Assembly (NCBI RefSeq): GCF_003148385.1
Contig: NZ_CP029463.1
Span: 806,001 to 870,000, forward strand
Length of the DNA: 64,000 bases
Direction: 5' to 3'
DNA from: Flavobacterium sediminis
GTDB lineage: Bacteria > Bacteroidota > Bacteroidia > Flavobacteriales > Flavobacteriaceae
The position numbers were made by a program, and so were the translations under genes. Shown here piece by piece: positions 1 to 8,814 of the stretch (positions are counted from its first letter, which is position 1; every line of letters begins with the position of its first letter). The notes below the pieces were generated by a model. That model saw nothing but the letters and a program-made list of their open reading frames with translations, made no database searches and was not told where the DNA came from.

Positions 1-417
1 ATCTGTACAAATTACAGCGTTCATTGCACCATTATCACGAATATAGCTTACTAAAGCTCTGGTATCCACATCTGAAATAGCGATCAGATTTTGTTTTTGG
101 AAGTAATCCAACAAACTTTCCGTTGCTCTTTCTCTTGAGTAGTTAAAACTAAAATTTTTACATACCAAACCGGCAATTTTCACACCATTGGATTCCACTT
201 CCAGGTCATTTACACCATAATTTCCGATGTGCGCATTAGTAGTCACCATGATTTGACCATAATAAGACGGATCTGTAAAGATCTCCTGATAGCCTGTCGT
301 TCCGGTATTAAATGCTACTTCTCCGAAAGTTTTACCTTCGATTCCGATTGATTTACCATAAAAAATAGTACCGTCCTTTAATAGCAATACAGCTTTTTTG
401 CGATTTGTGTATTTCAT
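1..417 (-). CDS. carA: Carbamoyl-phosphate synthase small subunit, N-terminal part (partial)
   Basis: The first 139 codons are present; the gene runs off the left edge of the window. The product reads MKYTNRKKAVLLLKDGTIF and continues with GTTGYQEIFTDPSYYGQI and HIGNYGVN, the typical start of the CarA N-terminal domain that contacts the large subunit. CarA is the glutaminase of carbamoyl-phosphate synthase and feeds ammonia to CarB for pyrimidine and arginine synthesis. The class I amidotransferase domain lies outside the window. A Bacteroidota -7 box stands 20 bases upstream of the start, and a terminator separates the gene from rplQ, so it is probably its own transcription unit. Identification is secure from the family motifs. 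Confidence 0.93.
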   Translation of the reverse strand, partial: MKYTNRKKAVLLLKDGTIFYGKSIGIEGKTFGEVAFNTGTTGYQEIFTDPSYYGQIMVTTNAHIGNYGVNDLEVESNGVKIAGLVCKNFSFNYSRERATESLLDYFQKQNLIAISDVDTRALVSYIRDNGAMNAVICTD

Positions 418-437
418 TCTTATTGTGTTGTTTTTTG

Positions 438-445
438 CAAAGTTA
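438..445 (-). promoter_or_regulatory. Candidate promoter (-7 box) for carA
   Basis: On the minus strand this reads TAACTTTG, matching the Bacteroidota TAnnTTTG -7 consensus, 20 bases before the carA start codon. No convincing TTTG -33 box stands at the usual distance, so only the -7 element is claimed. Confidence 0.5.
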
Positions 446-477
446 AATCTATTCGACCTATTTTAAAATTAAAACAT

Positions 478-515
478 AAAAAAAAGGATAAACTAAAATA
501 GCTTATCCTTTTTTT
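478..515 (-). terminator. Intrinsic terminator after rplQ
   Basis: A GGATAA/TTATCC stem, with a further CT/AG pair inside and an AAAAT loop, is flanked by an A run and a T run that extend it. It lies 20 bases past the rplQ stop and ends the long ribosomal-protein transcript before carA. The symmetric A and T runs would let it act in both directions. Confidence 0.75.
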
Positions 516-534
516 ATTAATCATTTCTTCATGA

Positions 535-1023
535 TTATTCAGTTGCTTCAGTATTTTCAGAAGTTTCAGTTGCCGGTGCTTCAGCTGCAGGAGCTGCATC
601 GGTCTTTTTAGTTCTACTACGACGAGTAGTCTTTTTAACTTCTTTTTTACCACCGTTATAGATTGTGTTAAAATCTACAAGTTCGATCATCGCCATATCT
701 GCATTATCCCCTAAACGGTTTCCTAATTTTATGATACGAGTATATCCTCCCGGACGATCACCAACTTTAGCAGCTACTTCTCTGAATAATTCAGTAACAG
801 CATATTTGCTTCTTAAATAAGAGAAAACAATACGTCTGTTATGTGTAGTATCTTCTTTTGACTTAGTTACTAGCGGCTCTATAAATTGTTTTAAAGCTTT
901 AGCTTTAGCAACTGTTGTGTTAATTCTTTTGTGTTCAATTAACGAACATGCCATATTAGCCAACATAGCTTTTCTATGCCCTGCTTTTCTACCTAAGTGA
1001 TTTACTTTTTTTCCGTGTCTCAT
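535..1023 (-). CDS. rplQ: 50S ribosomal protein L17
   Basis: L17 of the large subunit, recognised by the start [20 protein letters not shown] and by [20 protein letters not shown] near residue 95. The protein is 162 residues; the L17 core ends near residue 120 and is followed by about 40 residues of low-complexity Lys/Thr then Ala/Glu/Thr sequence ending SENTEATE. Such acidic or charged tails are common on L17 in Bacteroidota and are probably disordered. It is the last gene of the operon, downstream of rpoA, and is followed by a terminator. A hairpin fills the 62-base gap to rpoA. Confidence 0.97.
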   Translation of the reverse strand: MRHGKKVNHLGRKAGHRKAMLANMACSLIEHKRINTTVAKAKALKQFIEPLVTKSKEDTTHNRRIVFSYLRSKYAVTELFREVAAKVGDRPGGYTRIIKLGNRLGDNADMAMIELVDFNTIYNGGKKEVKKTTRRSRTKKTDAAPAAEAPATETSENTEATE

Positions 1024-1039
1024 GACGTTCTTATTTAGC

Positions 1040-1081
1040 CTTCATCTTGCTACGATCCTCTCTGGAGAGCAAAATATGAAG
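1040..1081 (-). promoter_or_regulatory. Hairpin in the rpoA-rplQ gap (candidate RNA regulatory element)
   Basis: In the sense RNA, CTTCAT pairs with ATGAAG and, after a small bulge, TTGCT pairs with AGCAA, giving 11 base pairs around a 16-base loop. It occupies most of the 62-base gap before rplQ, in an operon where gaps are usually under 25 bases. There is no T run after it, so it is not a terminator. A role in L17 control or RNA processing is inference only. Confidence 0.4.
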
Positions 1082-1085
1082 TAAT

Positions 1086-2078
1086 TTATTCTTTATCTAA
1101 TTTATATTTGCTTAAATCCATTCCGAAGTTCAAACCTTTAGAAGCTACTAATTCGTCTAGCTCAGTTAAAGATTTTTTACCAAAATTACGGAATTTCATT
1201 AAGTCGTTTTTATTGAAAGAAACCAAGTCTCCTAATGTATCTACTTCAGCCGCTTTCAAACAATTTAATGCTCTTACAGACAAATCCATATCTACCAATT
1301 TAGTCTTTAACAACTGACGCATGTGTAAAGATTCTTCGTCGTATGATTCCGTTTGAGCAATTTCATCAGCCTCTAATGTAATTCTCTCATCAGAAAACAA
1401 CATAAAGTGGTGAATCAACGTTTTAGCTGCTTCAGTTAAAGCGTCTTTTGGATGAATTGATCCGTCGGTAACGATTTCAAAAACTAATTTTTCGTAGTCA
1501 GTTTTTTGCTCTACACGGTAGTTTTCAATTGAATATTTTACATTTTTTACCGGTGTATAGATAGAATCTGTAAAAATAGTTCCAATAGGCGCGTTTGCTT
1601 TTTTGTTTTCTTCAGCAGGAACATAACCTCTACCTTTTTCGATAGTAAGTTCCATGTTGATAGTTGTTTTACTATCTAAAGTACAAATTACTAAATCCGG
1701 ATTTAACACCTGGAAACCAGAGATGAATTTTTGAAAATCTCCAGCTGTAATTTGCTCTTTACCAGAAAGTGAAATTGAAACAGATTCATTATCAACGTCT
1801 TCAATTTGTCTTTTGAAACGTGCTTGCTTTAAGTTAAGGATAATTTCTGTAACATCTTCAACTACACCAGAAATTGTTGAGAATTCATGCTCAACTCCTT
1901 CAATTCTAACAGATGTAATTGCGTAACCTTCTAATGAAGAAAGTAAAACTCTTCTTAATGCATTACCAACAGTCAATCCGTATCCCGGTTCTAAAGGTCT
2001 GAATTCAAACTTACCTTCAAAATCGGTTGAATCGATCATGATAACTTTATCGGGCTTTTGAAAATTAAATAATGCCAT
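1086..2078 (-). CDS. rpoA: DNA-directed RNA polymerase subunit alpha
   Basis: Alpha subunit of RNA polymerase, 330 residues, the usual length. The N-terminal domain that dimerises and nucleates beta/beta' assembly shows [20 protein letters not shown] near residue 26 and [11 protein letters not shown] near residue 150. The C-terminal domain with its helix-hairpin-helix shows [20 protein letters not shown] and [15 protein letters not shown] from about residue 265. It follows rpsD by 20 bases, and rplQ comes next, the standard alpha-operon order. Confidence 0.98.
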   Translation of the reverse strand: MALFNFQKPDKVIMIDSTDFEGKFEFRPLEPGYGLTVGNALRRVLLSSLEGYAITSVRIEGVEHEFSTISGVVEDVTEIILNLKQARFKRQIEDVDNESVSISLSGKEQITAGDFQKFISGFQVLNPDLVICTLDSKTTINMELTIEKGRGYVPAEENKKANAPIGTIFTDSIYTPVKNVKYSIENYRVEQKTDYEKLVFEIVTDGSIHPKDALTEAAKTLIHHFMLFSDERITLEADEIAQTESYDEESLHMRQLLKTKLVDMDLSVRALNCLKAAEVDTLGDLVSFNKNDLMKFRNFGKKSLTELDELVASKGLNFGMDLSKYKLDKE

Positions 2079-2098
2079 ATCTCGACTAAAGTCAATTA

Positions 2099-2704
2099 TT
2101 ATTTGTTATACAACTCAACGATTAGTTGTTCTTTGATATTTTCTGGAATTTGTAATCTTTGCGGAACGGCAACAAAAGTACCTTCTTTAGTGTCGTTGTT
2201 CCAAGTGATCCACTCGTAAACGTGAGCAGAATTAGATAAAGAACGCTCAATTGCCTCAAGAGATTTTGATTTTTCGCGTATAGCTACTTTATCACCAGGT
2301 TTTAATTGATAAGAAGGAATATTAACAACCTCTCCATTTACAGTAATATGACGGTGAGATACAATTTGACGAGCTGCTCTTCTTGAAGGAGCAACACCCA
2401 TACGGAATACAACGTTATCTAAACGTGATTCACATAATTGTAATAAGATTTCACCTGTTACTCCAGAAGCAGCAGATGCTTTTTCATATAAATTTCTGAA
2501 TTGTTTTTCTAAAATACCATACGTATATTTAGCTTTTTGTTTTTCCATTAACTGGATAGCATATTCAGATTTTTTACCTCTTTTACGAGCCAAACCATGT
2601 TGTCCCGGAGGGTAATTTCTTTTTTCGAAGGCTTTATCATCTCCGAAGATAGCTTCGCCAAACTTACGAGCGATTTTTGTTTTAGGACCAGTATATCTTG
2701 CCAT
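2099..2704 (-). CDS. rpsD: 30S ribosomal protein S4
   Basis: Primary 16S rRNA-binding protein S4, 201 residues. It begins [21 protein letters not shown], and the S4 RNA-binding domain shows [13 protein letters not shown] followed by [22 protein letters not shown], from about residue 90 to 150. S4 starts 30S body assembly and in other bacteria represses its own operon by binding mRNA. Here it is preceded by an unusually long 92-base gap that contains inverted repeats, which fits feedback control but does not prove it. Confidence 0.98.
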   Translation of the reverse strand: MARYTGPKTKIARKFGEAIFGDDKAFEKRNYPPGQHGLARKRGKKSEYAIQLMEKQKAKYTYGILEKQFRNLYEKASAASGVTGEILLQLCESRLDNVVFRMGVAPSRRAARQIVSHRHITVNGEVVNIPSYQLKPGDKVAIREKSKSLEAIERSLSNSAHVYEWITWNNDTKEGTFVAVPQRLQIPENIKEQLIVELYNK

Positions 2705-2719
2705 TTTAAAAAATAAATT

Positions 2720-2778
2720 AAGGTAGGGATTATGAATTCAGGTCTAATTTTATCCTTCGATAATCGTAAACCTACCTT
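2720..2778 (-). promoter_or_regulatory. Inverted repeats in the rpsK-rpsD gap (candidate S4-type mRNA control site)
   Basis: In the sense RNA an outer stem AAGGTAGG/CCTACCTT (8 pairs) encloses a small hairpin TTATC-GAAG-GATAA. The pair lies 16 bases before the rpsD start, in a 92-base gap inside an otherwise tightly packed operon. No T run follows, so it is not a terminator. The structure is visible; S4 binding is inference from known S4 autoregulation in other phyla. Confidence 0.45.
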
Positions 2779-2796
2779 GGTTATACTAAAAAATAA

Positions 2797-3180
2797 TTAA
2801 ACTCTTCTTCTTTTCGGAGGACGACATCCGTTATGAGGAATTGGAGTAACATCGATGATTTCAGTTACTTCTATACCACCATTGTGGATAGAACGGATAG
2901 CTGATTCTCTACCGTTACCTGGACCTTTAACGTAAACTTTTACTTTTTTCAATCCAGCCTCTAGTGCTACTTTTGCGCAATCTTCTGCTGCCATTTGAGC
3001 TGCATACGGAGTGTTCTTTTTAGAACCTCTGAAGCCCATTTTACCAGCCGAAGACCAAGAGATCACTTCACCTTTTTTGTTAGTTAATGAAATGATTATG
3101 TTGTTAAAAGTAGCATTAATATGTGCTTCTCCAGAAGATTCAACTATAACTTTACGTTTTTTTGCTGTTGTCTTAGCCAT
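2797..3180 (-). CDS. rpsK: 30S ribosomal protein S11
   Basis: S11 of the 30S platform, 127 residues, near the usual length of about 129. Diagnostic stretches are [36 protein letters not shown], and the C-terminal [18 protein letters not shown], which is nearly invariant in bacterial S11. The N-terminus is short and basic ([13 protein letters not shown]). It follows rpsM by 12 bases. The sequence offers nothing unusual, but the gap after it to rpsD is 92 bases and structured. Confidence 0.97.
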   Translation of the reverse strand: MAKTTAKKRKVIVESSGEAHINATFNNIIISLTNKKGEVISWSSAGKMGFRGSKKNTPYAAQMAAEDCAKVALEAGLKKVKVYVKGPGNGRESAIRSIHNGGIEVTEIIDVTPIPHNGCRPPKRRRV

Positions 3181-3192
3181 ATTACTTACTTA

Positions 3193-3567
3193 TTATTTAG
3201 TTGCTTTTTTCTTGTTAGCAACAGTTTTTCTCTTACCTTTTCTAGTTCTAGAATTATTCTTAGTTCTTTGACCTCTTAACGGAAGTCCAGCTCTGTGACG
3301 AATACCTCTTTGACATCCGATATCCATTAAACGTTTGATGTTTAATTGAATCTCAGAACGCAATTCACCTTCAATCTTGTAGTATGAAACAGCTTCACGG
3401 ATGGCACTGATCTCATCATCATTCCAATCTTGAACTTTTTTATCTTCGCTCACTTGAGCTTTTGCTAAGATATCTTTAGCTCTGCTTTTACCAACACCAA
3501 AAATGTATGTTAAAGCAATAATTCCTCTTTTTTGTTTAGGTACATCTACCCCTGCAATTCTTGCCAT
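3193..3567 (-). CDS. rpsM: 30S ribosomal protein S13
   Basis: S13 of the 30S head, 124 residues. It starts [21 protein letters not shown], has the helix-turn-helix [16 protein letters not shown], the rRNA-binding [21 protein letters not shown], and a basic C-terminal tail rich in Lys and Arg that reaches toward the P-site tRNA. The stop codon of rpmJ lies 2 bases upstream of its start, so the two are probably translationally coupled. Family length and motifs are normal. Confidence 0.97.
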   Translation of the reverse strand: MARIAGVDVPKQKRGIIALTYIFGVGKSRAKDILAKAQVSEDKKVQDWNDDEISAIREAVSYYKIEGELRSEIQLNIKRLMDIGCQRGIRHRAGLPLRGQRTKNNSRTRKGKRKTVANKKKATK

Positions 3568-3569
3568 AA

Positions 3570-3686
3570 TTATCCTTGTCTTTGTTTAAATCTAGGATTC
3601 TTTTTATTAATCACGTATAATCTTCCTTTTCTACGCACTATAATGCACTCGGCACTTCTCTTTTTTACTGATGCTCTTACTTTCAT
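3570..3686 (-). CDS. rpmJ: 50S ribosomal protein L36, zinc-free form
   Basis: A 38-codon gene between infA and rpsM. The product starts [20 protein letters not shown] and ends NPRFKQRQG, matching L36 throughout. The usual zinc ribbon has three Cys and one His; here only the second Cys (residue 14) survives, the third is replaced by Asn in VINKKNP, and the His of HKQRQG is Phe. This is therefore a C-minus, zinc-independent L36. Gaps of 11 bases to infA and 2 bases to rpsM place it in the operon. It is easily missed because of its size. Confidence 0.93.
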
Positions 3687-3697
3687 TTTAATAGCCT

Positions 3698-3913
3698 TTA
3701 GTATCTATATGTAATTCTTGCTTTTGTTAAATCGTAAGGGCTCATTTCAAGTTTTACCTTATCTCCCGGTAGTAATTTAATATAATGCATACGCATTTTA
3801 CCGGAAATATGAGCAATTACAACATGTCCGTTTTCTAACTCTACTCGGAACATTGCATTTGACAATGCTTCTACAATTGTTCCGTCTTGTTCTATTGCTG
3901 ATTGTTTTGCCAT
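3698..3913 (-). CDS. infA: Translation initiation factor IF-1
   Basis: IF-1, 71 residues, a single OB fold of the S1 type. Visible features are [60 protein letters not shown] and the ending TYRY. It binds the ribosomal A site during initiation. The gene follows the secY stop by 5 bases; the map or adk genes often found between secY and infA in other bacteria are absent here. Length is the usual 71-72 residues. Confidence 0.97.
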   Translation of the reverse strand: MAKQSAIEQDGTIVEALSNAMFRVELENGHVVIAHISGKMRMHYIKLLPGDKVKLEMSPYDLTKARITYRY

Positions 3914-3918
3914 AAATA

Positions 3919-5268
3919 TTAAGCTACTGCTTTTCTATTTTTACCACTTTTCATCAAACCATCATAATGTCTATTCAATAAATAGGTATTAATTTGTTGA
4001 ATAGTATCAATAGCAACCCCCACCATAATTAGTAAAGATGTACCTCCATAAAAATAACCCCAAGCACCTTGAACGTTCAATAAACTTACCACGAATGCAG
4101 GTAAAATCGCAATCAATGCTAAGAAAATAGAACCCGGAAAGGTTATTAACGACATAATCTTGTCCAGATAATCACTAGTCTCAACCCCTGGTCTTACCCC
4201 TGGTATAAAACCACCACTTCTTTTCAAGTCATCAGCCATTTTGTTTGTCGGTACGGTAATTGCGGTGTAAAAATACGTAAAAATTATAATTAACAAAGCA
4301 AATACCACATTATAAACCAATCCGAACGGATCTTTAAACATGGTGGCCAACGATTGTGCCGTGTCAGATTCTTTTGCTAATCCGGAAATTGCAGCTGGAA
4401 TGAACATAATAGCCTGTGCAAAGATAATCGGCATTACACCTGAAGCATTTAGCTTCAAAGGTATAAACTGTCTAGAACCCATCATATCTTGTTCAAACTC
4501 ACCAGCTACTGTTCTTCTGGCATATTGCACAGGAATTTTTCTCACTGCCATAACCAATAAGATACTGGCAATGATCACTAAGAACCATAAAATCACCTCC
4601 ATCACAATCATCATAATGCTTCCGCTAGACTCTTGCGACGTACGAGACATGAATTCCTGAATAAATGCTTGCGGCATTCTGGCGATAATTCCCACCATAA
4701 TTAATAAAGAGATACCGTTTCCGATTCCTTTATCAGTGATTTTTTCACCTAACCACATAGCAAATATTGTTCCTGTCACCATAATTAAAACAGATGAGAA
4801 CAAGAATGAGAATGAGCTTACACCTAACAAAAACGCATCAGAAGGCAAGGTTCTGTATAAGTTATAGATATAACCCGGACCTTGAACCAAAGTGATTATA
4901 ATTGTTAGCCATCTCGTGATTTGGTTAATCTTTTTTCTTCCGCTTTCTCCATCACTCTGTAATTTTTGCAGATAAGGAATAGCGATCCCCATCAACTGAA
5001 CTACGATAGAAGCAGAGATATAAGGCATGATACCTAATGCAAATACAGAGGCTTGCGAAAACGCGCCTCCTGTAAATACATTGATTAACCAACCAATACC
5101 TTCGTTTGTTTGGTTAGTAAGATTTCCCAATTTAGTAGCATCAATACCCGGAAGTGTTACCTGAGCACCGAAACGATACACTAATAACAAACCTAGAGTT
5201 AACAAAATTCTGTTTTTTAACTCTTCAATTTTCCAGACATTGATAAAAGAATCTATAAATTTCTTCAT
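3919..5268 (-). CDS. secY: Protein translocase subunit SecY
   Basis: Channel subunit of the SecYEG translocon, 449 residues with ten predicted membrane spans. Motifs include [21 protein letters not shown] in TM2, [14 protein letters not shown] near the middle, [18 protein letters not shown], and [20 protein letters not shown] in the large cytosolic loop that contacts SecA and ribosomes. It starts [21 protein letters not shown]. It lies 13 bases after rplO and 5 before infA, the usual spc-operon place. Confidence 0.98.
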   Translation of the reverse strand: MKKFIDSFINVWKIEELKNRILLTLGLLLVYRFGAQVTLPGIDATKLGNLTNQTNEGIGWLINVFTGGAFSQASVFALGIMPYISASIVVQLMGIAIPYLQKLQSDGESGRKKINQITRWLTIIITLVQGPGYIYNLYRTLPSDAFLLGVSSFSFLFSSVLIMVTGTIFAMWLGEKITDKGIGNGISLLIMVGIIARMPQAFIQEFMSRTSQESSGSIMMIVMEVILWFLVIIASILLVMAVRKIPVQYARRTVAGEFEQDMMGSRQFIPLKLNASGVMPIIFAQAIMFIPAAISGLAKESDTAQSLATMFKDPFGLVYNVVFALLIIIFTYFYTAITVPTNKMADDLKRSGGFIPGVRPGVETSDYLDKIMSLITFPGSIFLALIAILPAFVVSLLNVQGAWGYFYGGTSLLIMVGVAIDTIQQINTYLLNRHYDGLMKSGKNRKAVA

Positions 5269-5281
5269 ATTACTAAAAGGA

Positions 5282-5734
5282 TTATAAAGTTACAGCTTCT
5301 CCACCAGCAGCTTCTATTGCAGCTTTTGCAGAGGCAGTAAATTTGTGAGCACTAACTTTAAGTTTAGCTTTTAGCTCACCTCTACCTAAAATCTTTACTA
5401 AGCTATTTTTTGTAGCTAAACGATTTTCTACTAATACGTCGAAATCAACAGTATCAGTAATAATACCATTATCTACTAAATATTGAATTGTATCTAAGTT
5501 CACACCTTGATACTCAACTCTGTTAATATTTTTAAATCCAAACTTAGGTACACGTCTTTGAAGTGGCATTTGACCACCTTCGAAACCAATTTTCTTAGAA
5601 TAACCAGAACGTGACTTTGCTCCTTTGTGACCTCTTGTCGAAGTACCACCTTTACCGGAACCTTGTCCTCTACCTACTCTTTTATTTTGGTTGTGAACTG
5701 AACCTTCAGCTGGCTGTAAGTTACTTAAATTCAT
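5282..5734 (-). CDS. rplO: 50S ribosomal protein L15
   Basis: L15 of the large subunit, 150 residues. The N-terminus MNLSNLQPAEGSVHNQNKRVG and the Gly/Lys-rich extension GRGQGSGKGGTSTRGHKGAK that threads into 23S rRNA are characteristic, as is GFEGGQMPLQRRVPKFGF. The globular domain carries VKILGRGELKAKLKVSAHKF and ends in an Ala-rich helix. The gene sits between rpmD (11 bases) and secY (13 bases). Confidence 0.97.
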   Translation of the reverse strand: MNLSNLQPAEGSVHNQNKRVGRGQGSGKGGTSTRGHKGAKSRSGYSKKIGFEGGQMPLQRRVPKFGFKNINRVEYQGVNLDTIQYLVDNGIITDTVDFDVLVENRLATKNSLVKILGRGELKAKLKVSAHKFTASAKAAIEAAGGEAVTL

Positions 5735-5745
5735 AACGAAAACTA

Positions 5746-5928
5746 TTATTTAGTTTCTTCAACAGAAACTAAGTGTTTAACTTTATTTACCATTCCAAGG
5801 ACAGCAGGACTTGCGTCATGCTCAACAACTTGTCCGATTTTTCTTAAACCTAAAGAATCTAATGTTCTTTTTTGAGTCTCCGGACAGTTAATTCTACTTT
5901 TTACTTGTTTTACTAAAATTTTTGCCAT
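5746..5928 (-). CDS. rpmD: 50S ribosomal protein L30
   Basis: L30, 60 residues, a single small ferredoxin-like fold. The sequence reads KILVKQVKSRINCPETQKRT and LDSLGLRKIGQVVEHDASPA, then GMVNKVKHLVSVEE; the pattern of a short basic strand, Leu-Gly-Leu-Arg-Lys helix and MV-K-V-HLV strand is diagnostic. It lies 14 bases after rpsE and 11 before rplO. L30 is absent from some phyla but present here. Confidence 0.96.
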   Translation of the reverse strand: MAKILVKQVKSRINCPETQKRTLDSLGLRKIGQVVEHDASPAVLGMVNKVKHLVSVEETK

Positions 5929-5942
5929 TTTCCTTGAATTTT

Positions 5943-6467
5943 TTATCCTTTAAATACTTTATCAAGAGACACGCCTCTTTGTTTAGCAACAGTTGCAGCA
6001 CTTCTCATTTGTAACAAAGCATCAAAAGTAGCTTTAACAACGTTATGAGGATTAGATGAACCTTGAGATTTAGATAATACATCGTGAATACCTACTGACT
6101 CTAATACCGCACGCACTGCACCACCGGCAATAACTCCGGTACCATGAGATGCTGGCATTAAATAAACTCTAGCCCCACCATACTTACCTTTTTGCTCATG
6201 AGGTACAGTAACACCATTCAAAGGAACTCTAACTAAATTTTTCTTTGCGTCTTCTACTGCTTTAGCAATAGCTTCAGAAACATCTTTAGATTTTCCTAAT
6301 CCGTGTCCTACAACTCCACTCTCATCACCTACTACTACGATAGCAGAGAAACCGAATGCTCTACCACCTTTAGTAACTTTAGTAACACGATTTACACTAA
6401 CCAAACGATCTTTTAATTCAAGACCACTTGGTTTTACTAGCTCTACATTTTTATATTTTTGATACAT
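5943..6467 (-). CDS. rpsE: 30S ribosomal protein S5
   Basis: S5, 174 residues, important for decoding accuracy. The N-terminal double-stranded RNA-binding-like domain contains [20 protein letters not shown] and [19 protein letters not shown]; the C-terminal domain contains [20 protein letters not shown] and [19 protein letters not shown]. The loop at VTKVTKGG is where spectinomycin-resistance changes occur in other bacteria; it looks normal. The gene follows rplR by 4 bases and precedes rpmD by 14. Confidence 0.97.
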   Translation of the reverse strand: MYQKYKNVELVKPSGLELKDRLVSVNRVTKVTKGGRAFGFSAIVVVGDESGVVGHGLGKSKDVSEAIAKAVEDAKKNLVRVPLNGVTVPHEQKGKYGGARVYLMPASHGTGVIAGGAVRAVLESVGIHDVLSKSQGSSNPHNVVKATFDALLQMRSAATVAKQRGVSLDKVFKG

Positions 6468-6471
6468 AACT

Positions 6472-6822
6472 TTAGAATTTTAGTCCAGCTTCTCTAGCTC
6501 CTTCTGCTAATGATTTAACACGTCCATGGTACAAATATCCACCTCTATCAAAAGAGATTTCACTAATACCTGATTTAAGAGCTCTTTCAGCTACTAATTT
6601 ACCTACTGCGTTAGCAATTTCAGTTTTTGTACCTTTTGCAACTTCTTTATCACGAGAAGATGCATAAGCTAATGTAACACCGTTTACGTCATCTATGACT
6701 TGCGCATAGATCTCTTTATTAGATCTAAATACAGAAAGTCTAGGTTGTGCAGCAGTACCGCTAACAATCTTTCTAATTCTGAATTTAATTCTTTGTCTTC
6801 TTTCAGTTTTTGTTAATGACAT
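6472..6822 (-). CDS. rplR: 50S ribosomal protein L18
   Basis: L18, a 5S rRNA-binding protein of the central protuberance, 116 residues. Visible signatures are [22 protein letters not shown] as the basic N-terminal arm, [20 protein letters not shown], and the C-terminal [20 protein letters not shown] with the ending REAGLKF. It is 11 bases after rplF and 4 before rpsE. Length and order match the family standard. Confidence 0.97.
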   Translation of the reverse strand: MSLTKTERRQRIKFRIRKIVSGTAAQPRLSVFRSNKEIYAQVIDDVNGVTLAYASSRDKEVAKGTKTEIANAVGKLVAERALKSGISEISFDRGGYLYHGRVKSLAEGAREAGLKF

Positions 6823-6833
6823 AGCCTTAATTT

Positions 6834-7376
6834 TTAAGCTGATTTACCTGCTTTTCTTCTTAATACTTCACCTACAAACTTAACACCTTTTCCTTTGTAA
6901 GGCTCAGGTTTACGGAAAGATCTGATTTTAGCAGATACCTGACCTAATAATTGTTTGTCAAATGATGATAATTTCACTATTGGATTTTTACCTTTTTCAG
7001 AAACTGTTTCAACTTTTACTTCCGGAGCAATATCTAAAACAATATTATGAGAGTATCCTAATGCCAAATCAAGTTTTTGCCCTTGATTTGAAGCACGGTA
7101 ACCAACACCCACTAATTCTAACTCCTTAGTAAAACCTTCTGAAACTCCTACAACCATATTATTGATAAGAGCACGATATAATCCATGTTTCGCTCTCTCA
7201 CTTTTGTTATCTGATGAACGCTCAACAACAACATTGTTGTCCTCAACTTTTACCGTCACATCAGAAAACTCTTGAGAAAGCTCGCCTAATTTTCCTTTTA
7301 CTATAACTACAGCATCTTTCACTTCTACAGTTACTCCTGCTGGAATTGCAATTGGATTTTTACCTATTCTTGACAT
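6834..7376 (-). CDS. rplF: 50S ribosomal protein L6
   Basis: L6, 180 residues, two copies of one small fold that bind near the sarcin-ricin loop and the GTPase centre. It starts [20 protein letters not shown]. The second domain carries [26 protein letters not shown] and the near-invariant [20 protein letters not shown]. It follows rpsH by 15 bases and precedes rplR by 11. No unusual feature is visible. Confidence 0.98.
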   Translation of the reverse strand: MSRIGKNPIAIPAGVTVEVKDAVVIVKGKLGELSQEFSDVTVKVEDNNVVVERSSDNKSERAKHGLYRALINNMVVGVSEGFTKELELVGVGYRASNQGQKLDLALGYSHNIVLDIAPEVKVETVSEKGKNPIVKLSSFDKQLLGQVSAKIRSFRKPEPYKGKGVKFVGEVLRRKAGKSA

Positions 7377-7391
7377 GCTTTCGTCTTTTAA

Positions 7392-7790
7392 TTAATATAC
7401 GTAACAAATTACTTCTCCACCAACATTAAGCTGTTTGGCTTGTTTACCAGTCATAACACCTTTAGATGTAGAAACAATAGCCACACCTAGTCCGTTTAAG
7501 ATTCTTGGTAAATCAGTAGAGCTAGCATACTTACGTAAACCTGGTTTACTAATTCTTTGGATATCTCTGATTACAGGCTCTTTAGTTTCTTTGTCATACT
7601 TAAGAGCAATTTTAATACTACCTTGAACAGTATTATTTTCAAATTTGTAACTCAAGATATACCCTTGGTCAAATAAAATTTTTGTGATCTCTTTTTTCAA
7701 ATTAGAAGCCGGAATCTCAACCACTTTGTGGTTAGCTCTCACAGCATTTCTAACTCTTGTAAGAAAATCTGCAATTGGATCTGTATACAT
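7392..7790 (-). CDS. rpsH: 30S ribosomal protein S8
   Basis: S8, 132 residues. The start chosen is the ATG giving MYTDPIADFLTRVRNAVRAN, the standard S8 N-terminus; reading further upstream would add 20 residues with no family support. The C-terminal signature GVAIVSTSKGVMTGKQAK and ending GGEVICYVY are present. S8 binds 16S rRNA helix 21 and in E. coli represses the spc operon. Here it is the first gene after a 197-base gap with a promoter and a long hairpin, so S8 may head an independently controlled block. Confidence 0.96.
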   Translation of the reverse strand: MYTDPIADFLTRVRNAVRANHKVVEIPASNLKKEITKILFDQGYILSYKFENNTVQGSIKIALKYDKETKEPVIRDIQRISKPGLRKYASSTDLPRILNGLGVAIVSTSKGVMTGKQAKQLNVGGEVICYVY

Positions 7791-7877
7791 ATATATAAAA
7801 TTGCGGTTCCGGTTTTCAAGAGGCAACCCACTCCTTGAACCTAAAACCAATTAAATTCAAAATTCTAATTAACTCCT

Positions 7878-7920
7878 ATAAGCCGCGATAGCACCAGTTT
7901 TTAGCACTATTGCGACTTAT
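7878..7920 (-). promoter_or_regulatory. Long stem-loop in the rpsH leader (candidate regulatory RNA)
   Basis: In the minus-strand RNA, arms ATAAGTCGCAATAGTGC and GTGCTATCGCGGCTTAT pair over 17 positions with a single mismatch and a 9-base loop. Three pairs are G-U wobbles in the sense RNA but would be mismatches in the antisense RNA, which points to a structure that acts as rpsH mRNA. It lies about 30 bases after the internal promoter. No T run follows it. Confidence 0.6.
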
Positions 7921-7949
7921 AAAAATCTTATTTTCAATAAAAAAGCGCA

Positions 7950-7981
7950 CAAATGTACACTTTTTTATTGTTTTTAACAAA
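7950..7981 (-). promoter_or_regulatory. Internal promoter upstream of rpsH
   Basis: On the minus strand TTTG (7981-7978), 20 bases, then TACATTTG (7957-7950): a full match to the Bacteroidota -33/-7 consensus with the same spacing as the rplC promoter. It starts just after the rpsN stop and would drive rpsH through rplQ with a leader of about 150 bases. Confidence 0.7.
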
Positions 7982-7987
7982 TTTATA

Positions 7988-8257
7988 TTACCAACTGGAT
8001 TTTTTTACCCCCGGAATTAATCCTTGGTTAGCCATTTCACGGAATGTTACACGTGAAATTCCGAATTGACGCATGTAGCCTCTTGGTCTACCTGTCAATT
8101 TACAACGATTATGTAAACGCACAGGAGATGCATTTTTTGGTAATTTTTGCAATGCCTCATAATCTCCGGCTTCTTTCAAAGCTTTTCTTTTTTCAGCATA
8201 TTTAGCTACTAATGCTTCTCTTTTCGCCTCACGGGCTTTCATAGATTCTTTAGCCAT
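7988..8257 (-). CDS. rpsN: 30S ribosomal protein S14, zinc-free form
   Basis: S14, 89 residues, the longer C-minus type. Motifs are [40 protein letters not shown] and the C-terminal [24 protein letters not shown] region. The four-Cys zinc knuckle of the short S14 form is absent; only one Cys remains, in HNRCKLTGR. It follows rplE by 3 bases. It is the last gene of the upstream block, with an internal promoter directly beyond its stop codon. Confidence 0.97.
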   Translation of the reverse strand: MAKESMKAREAKREALVAKYAEKRKALKEAGDYEALQKLPKNASPVRLHNRCKLTGRPRGYMRQFGISRVTFREMANQGLIPGVKKSSW

Positions 8258-8260
8258 GTC

Positions 8261-8812
8261 TTAATTCTTTTTAAAAGGTAATCCTAGTTCTCCTAATAAT
8301 GATTTTGCTTCTTTATCTGTTTTTGCAGAAGTTACAAAAGTAATATCAAAACCAGCAATTTTGTTTACTTTATCGATATCAATCTCAGGGAAGATAATTT
8401 GCTCTAGAACCCCTAAGTTATAGTTACCTCTACCGTCAAAACCAGTTGATTTGATCCCGTTGAAATCTCTAACACGCGGTAAAGACGAAGTAATCAATCT
8501 GTCTAAGAACTCATACATTCTTTCTCCACGTAATGTTACTTTAGCACCGATCGGCATACCTTTTCTCAATTTGAAAGAAGCAACGTCTTTCTTAGAAATA
8601 GTAGACACAGCCTTTTGACCAGTAATTTTAGTAATTTCTTCAACAGCGTAATCTACTAATTTTTTATCAGATACAGCTGCACCAACTCCACGGCTTACAA
8701 CAATCTTTTCAAGTTTAGGAACTTGCATAATGTTTTTGTAACCGAATTCTTCTCTAAGAGCAGCAATAACTCTACTCTTATATTCTTCTTTTAATCTAGG
8801 TATATAAGACAT
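8261..8812 (-). CDS. rplE: 50S ribosomal protein L5
   Basis: L5, 183 residues, binds 5S rRNA and contacts P-site tRNA. It begins [20 protein letters not shown] and has [61 protein letters not shown] and [14 protein letters not shown], all strongly conserved in the family. It follows rplX by 2 bases and precedes rpsN by 3, indicating tight translational coupling. Confidence 0.98.
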   Translation of the reverse strand: MSYIPRLKEEYKSRVIAALREEFGYKNIMQVPKLEKIVVSRGVGAAVSDKKLVDYAVEEITKITGQKAVSTISKKDVASFKLRKGMPIGAKVTLRGERMYEFLDRLITSSLPRVRDFNGIKSTGFDGRGNYNLGVLEQIIFPEIDIDKVNKIAGFDITFVTSAKTDKEAKSLLGELGLPFKKN

Positions 8813-8814
8813 AA

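Noticed and set aside
1108..1317. Open frames on the plus strand opposite the ribosomal genes
   Set aside because: They are antisense shadows of rpoA and other well-identified genes, with no protein-like features of their own.
7792..7850. Twenty extra residues at the start of S8
   Set aside because: The S8 family starts at MYTDPIADFLTR; the upstream codons have no family match and lie in the leader.
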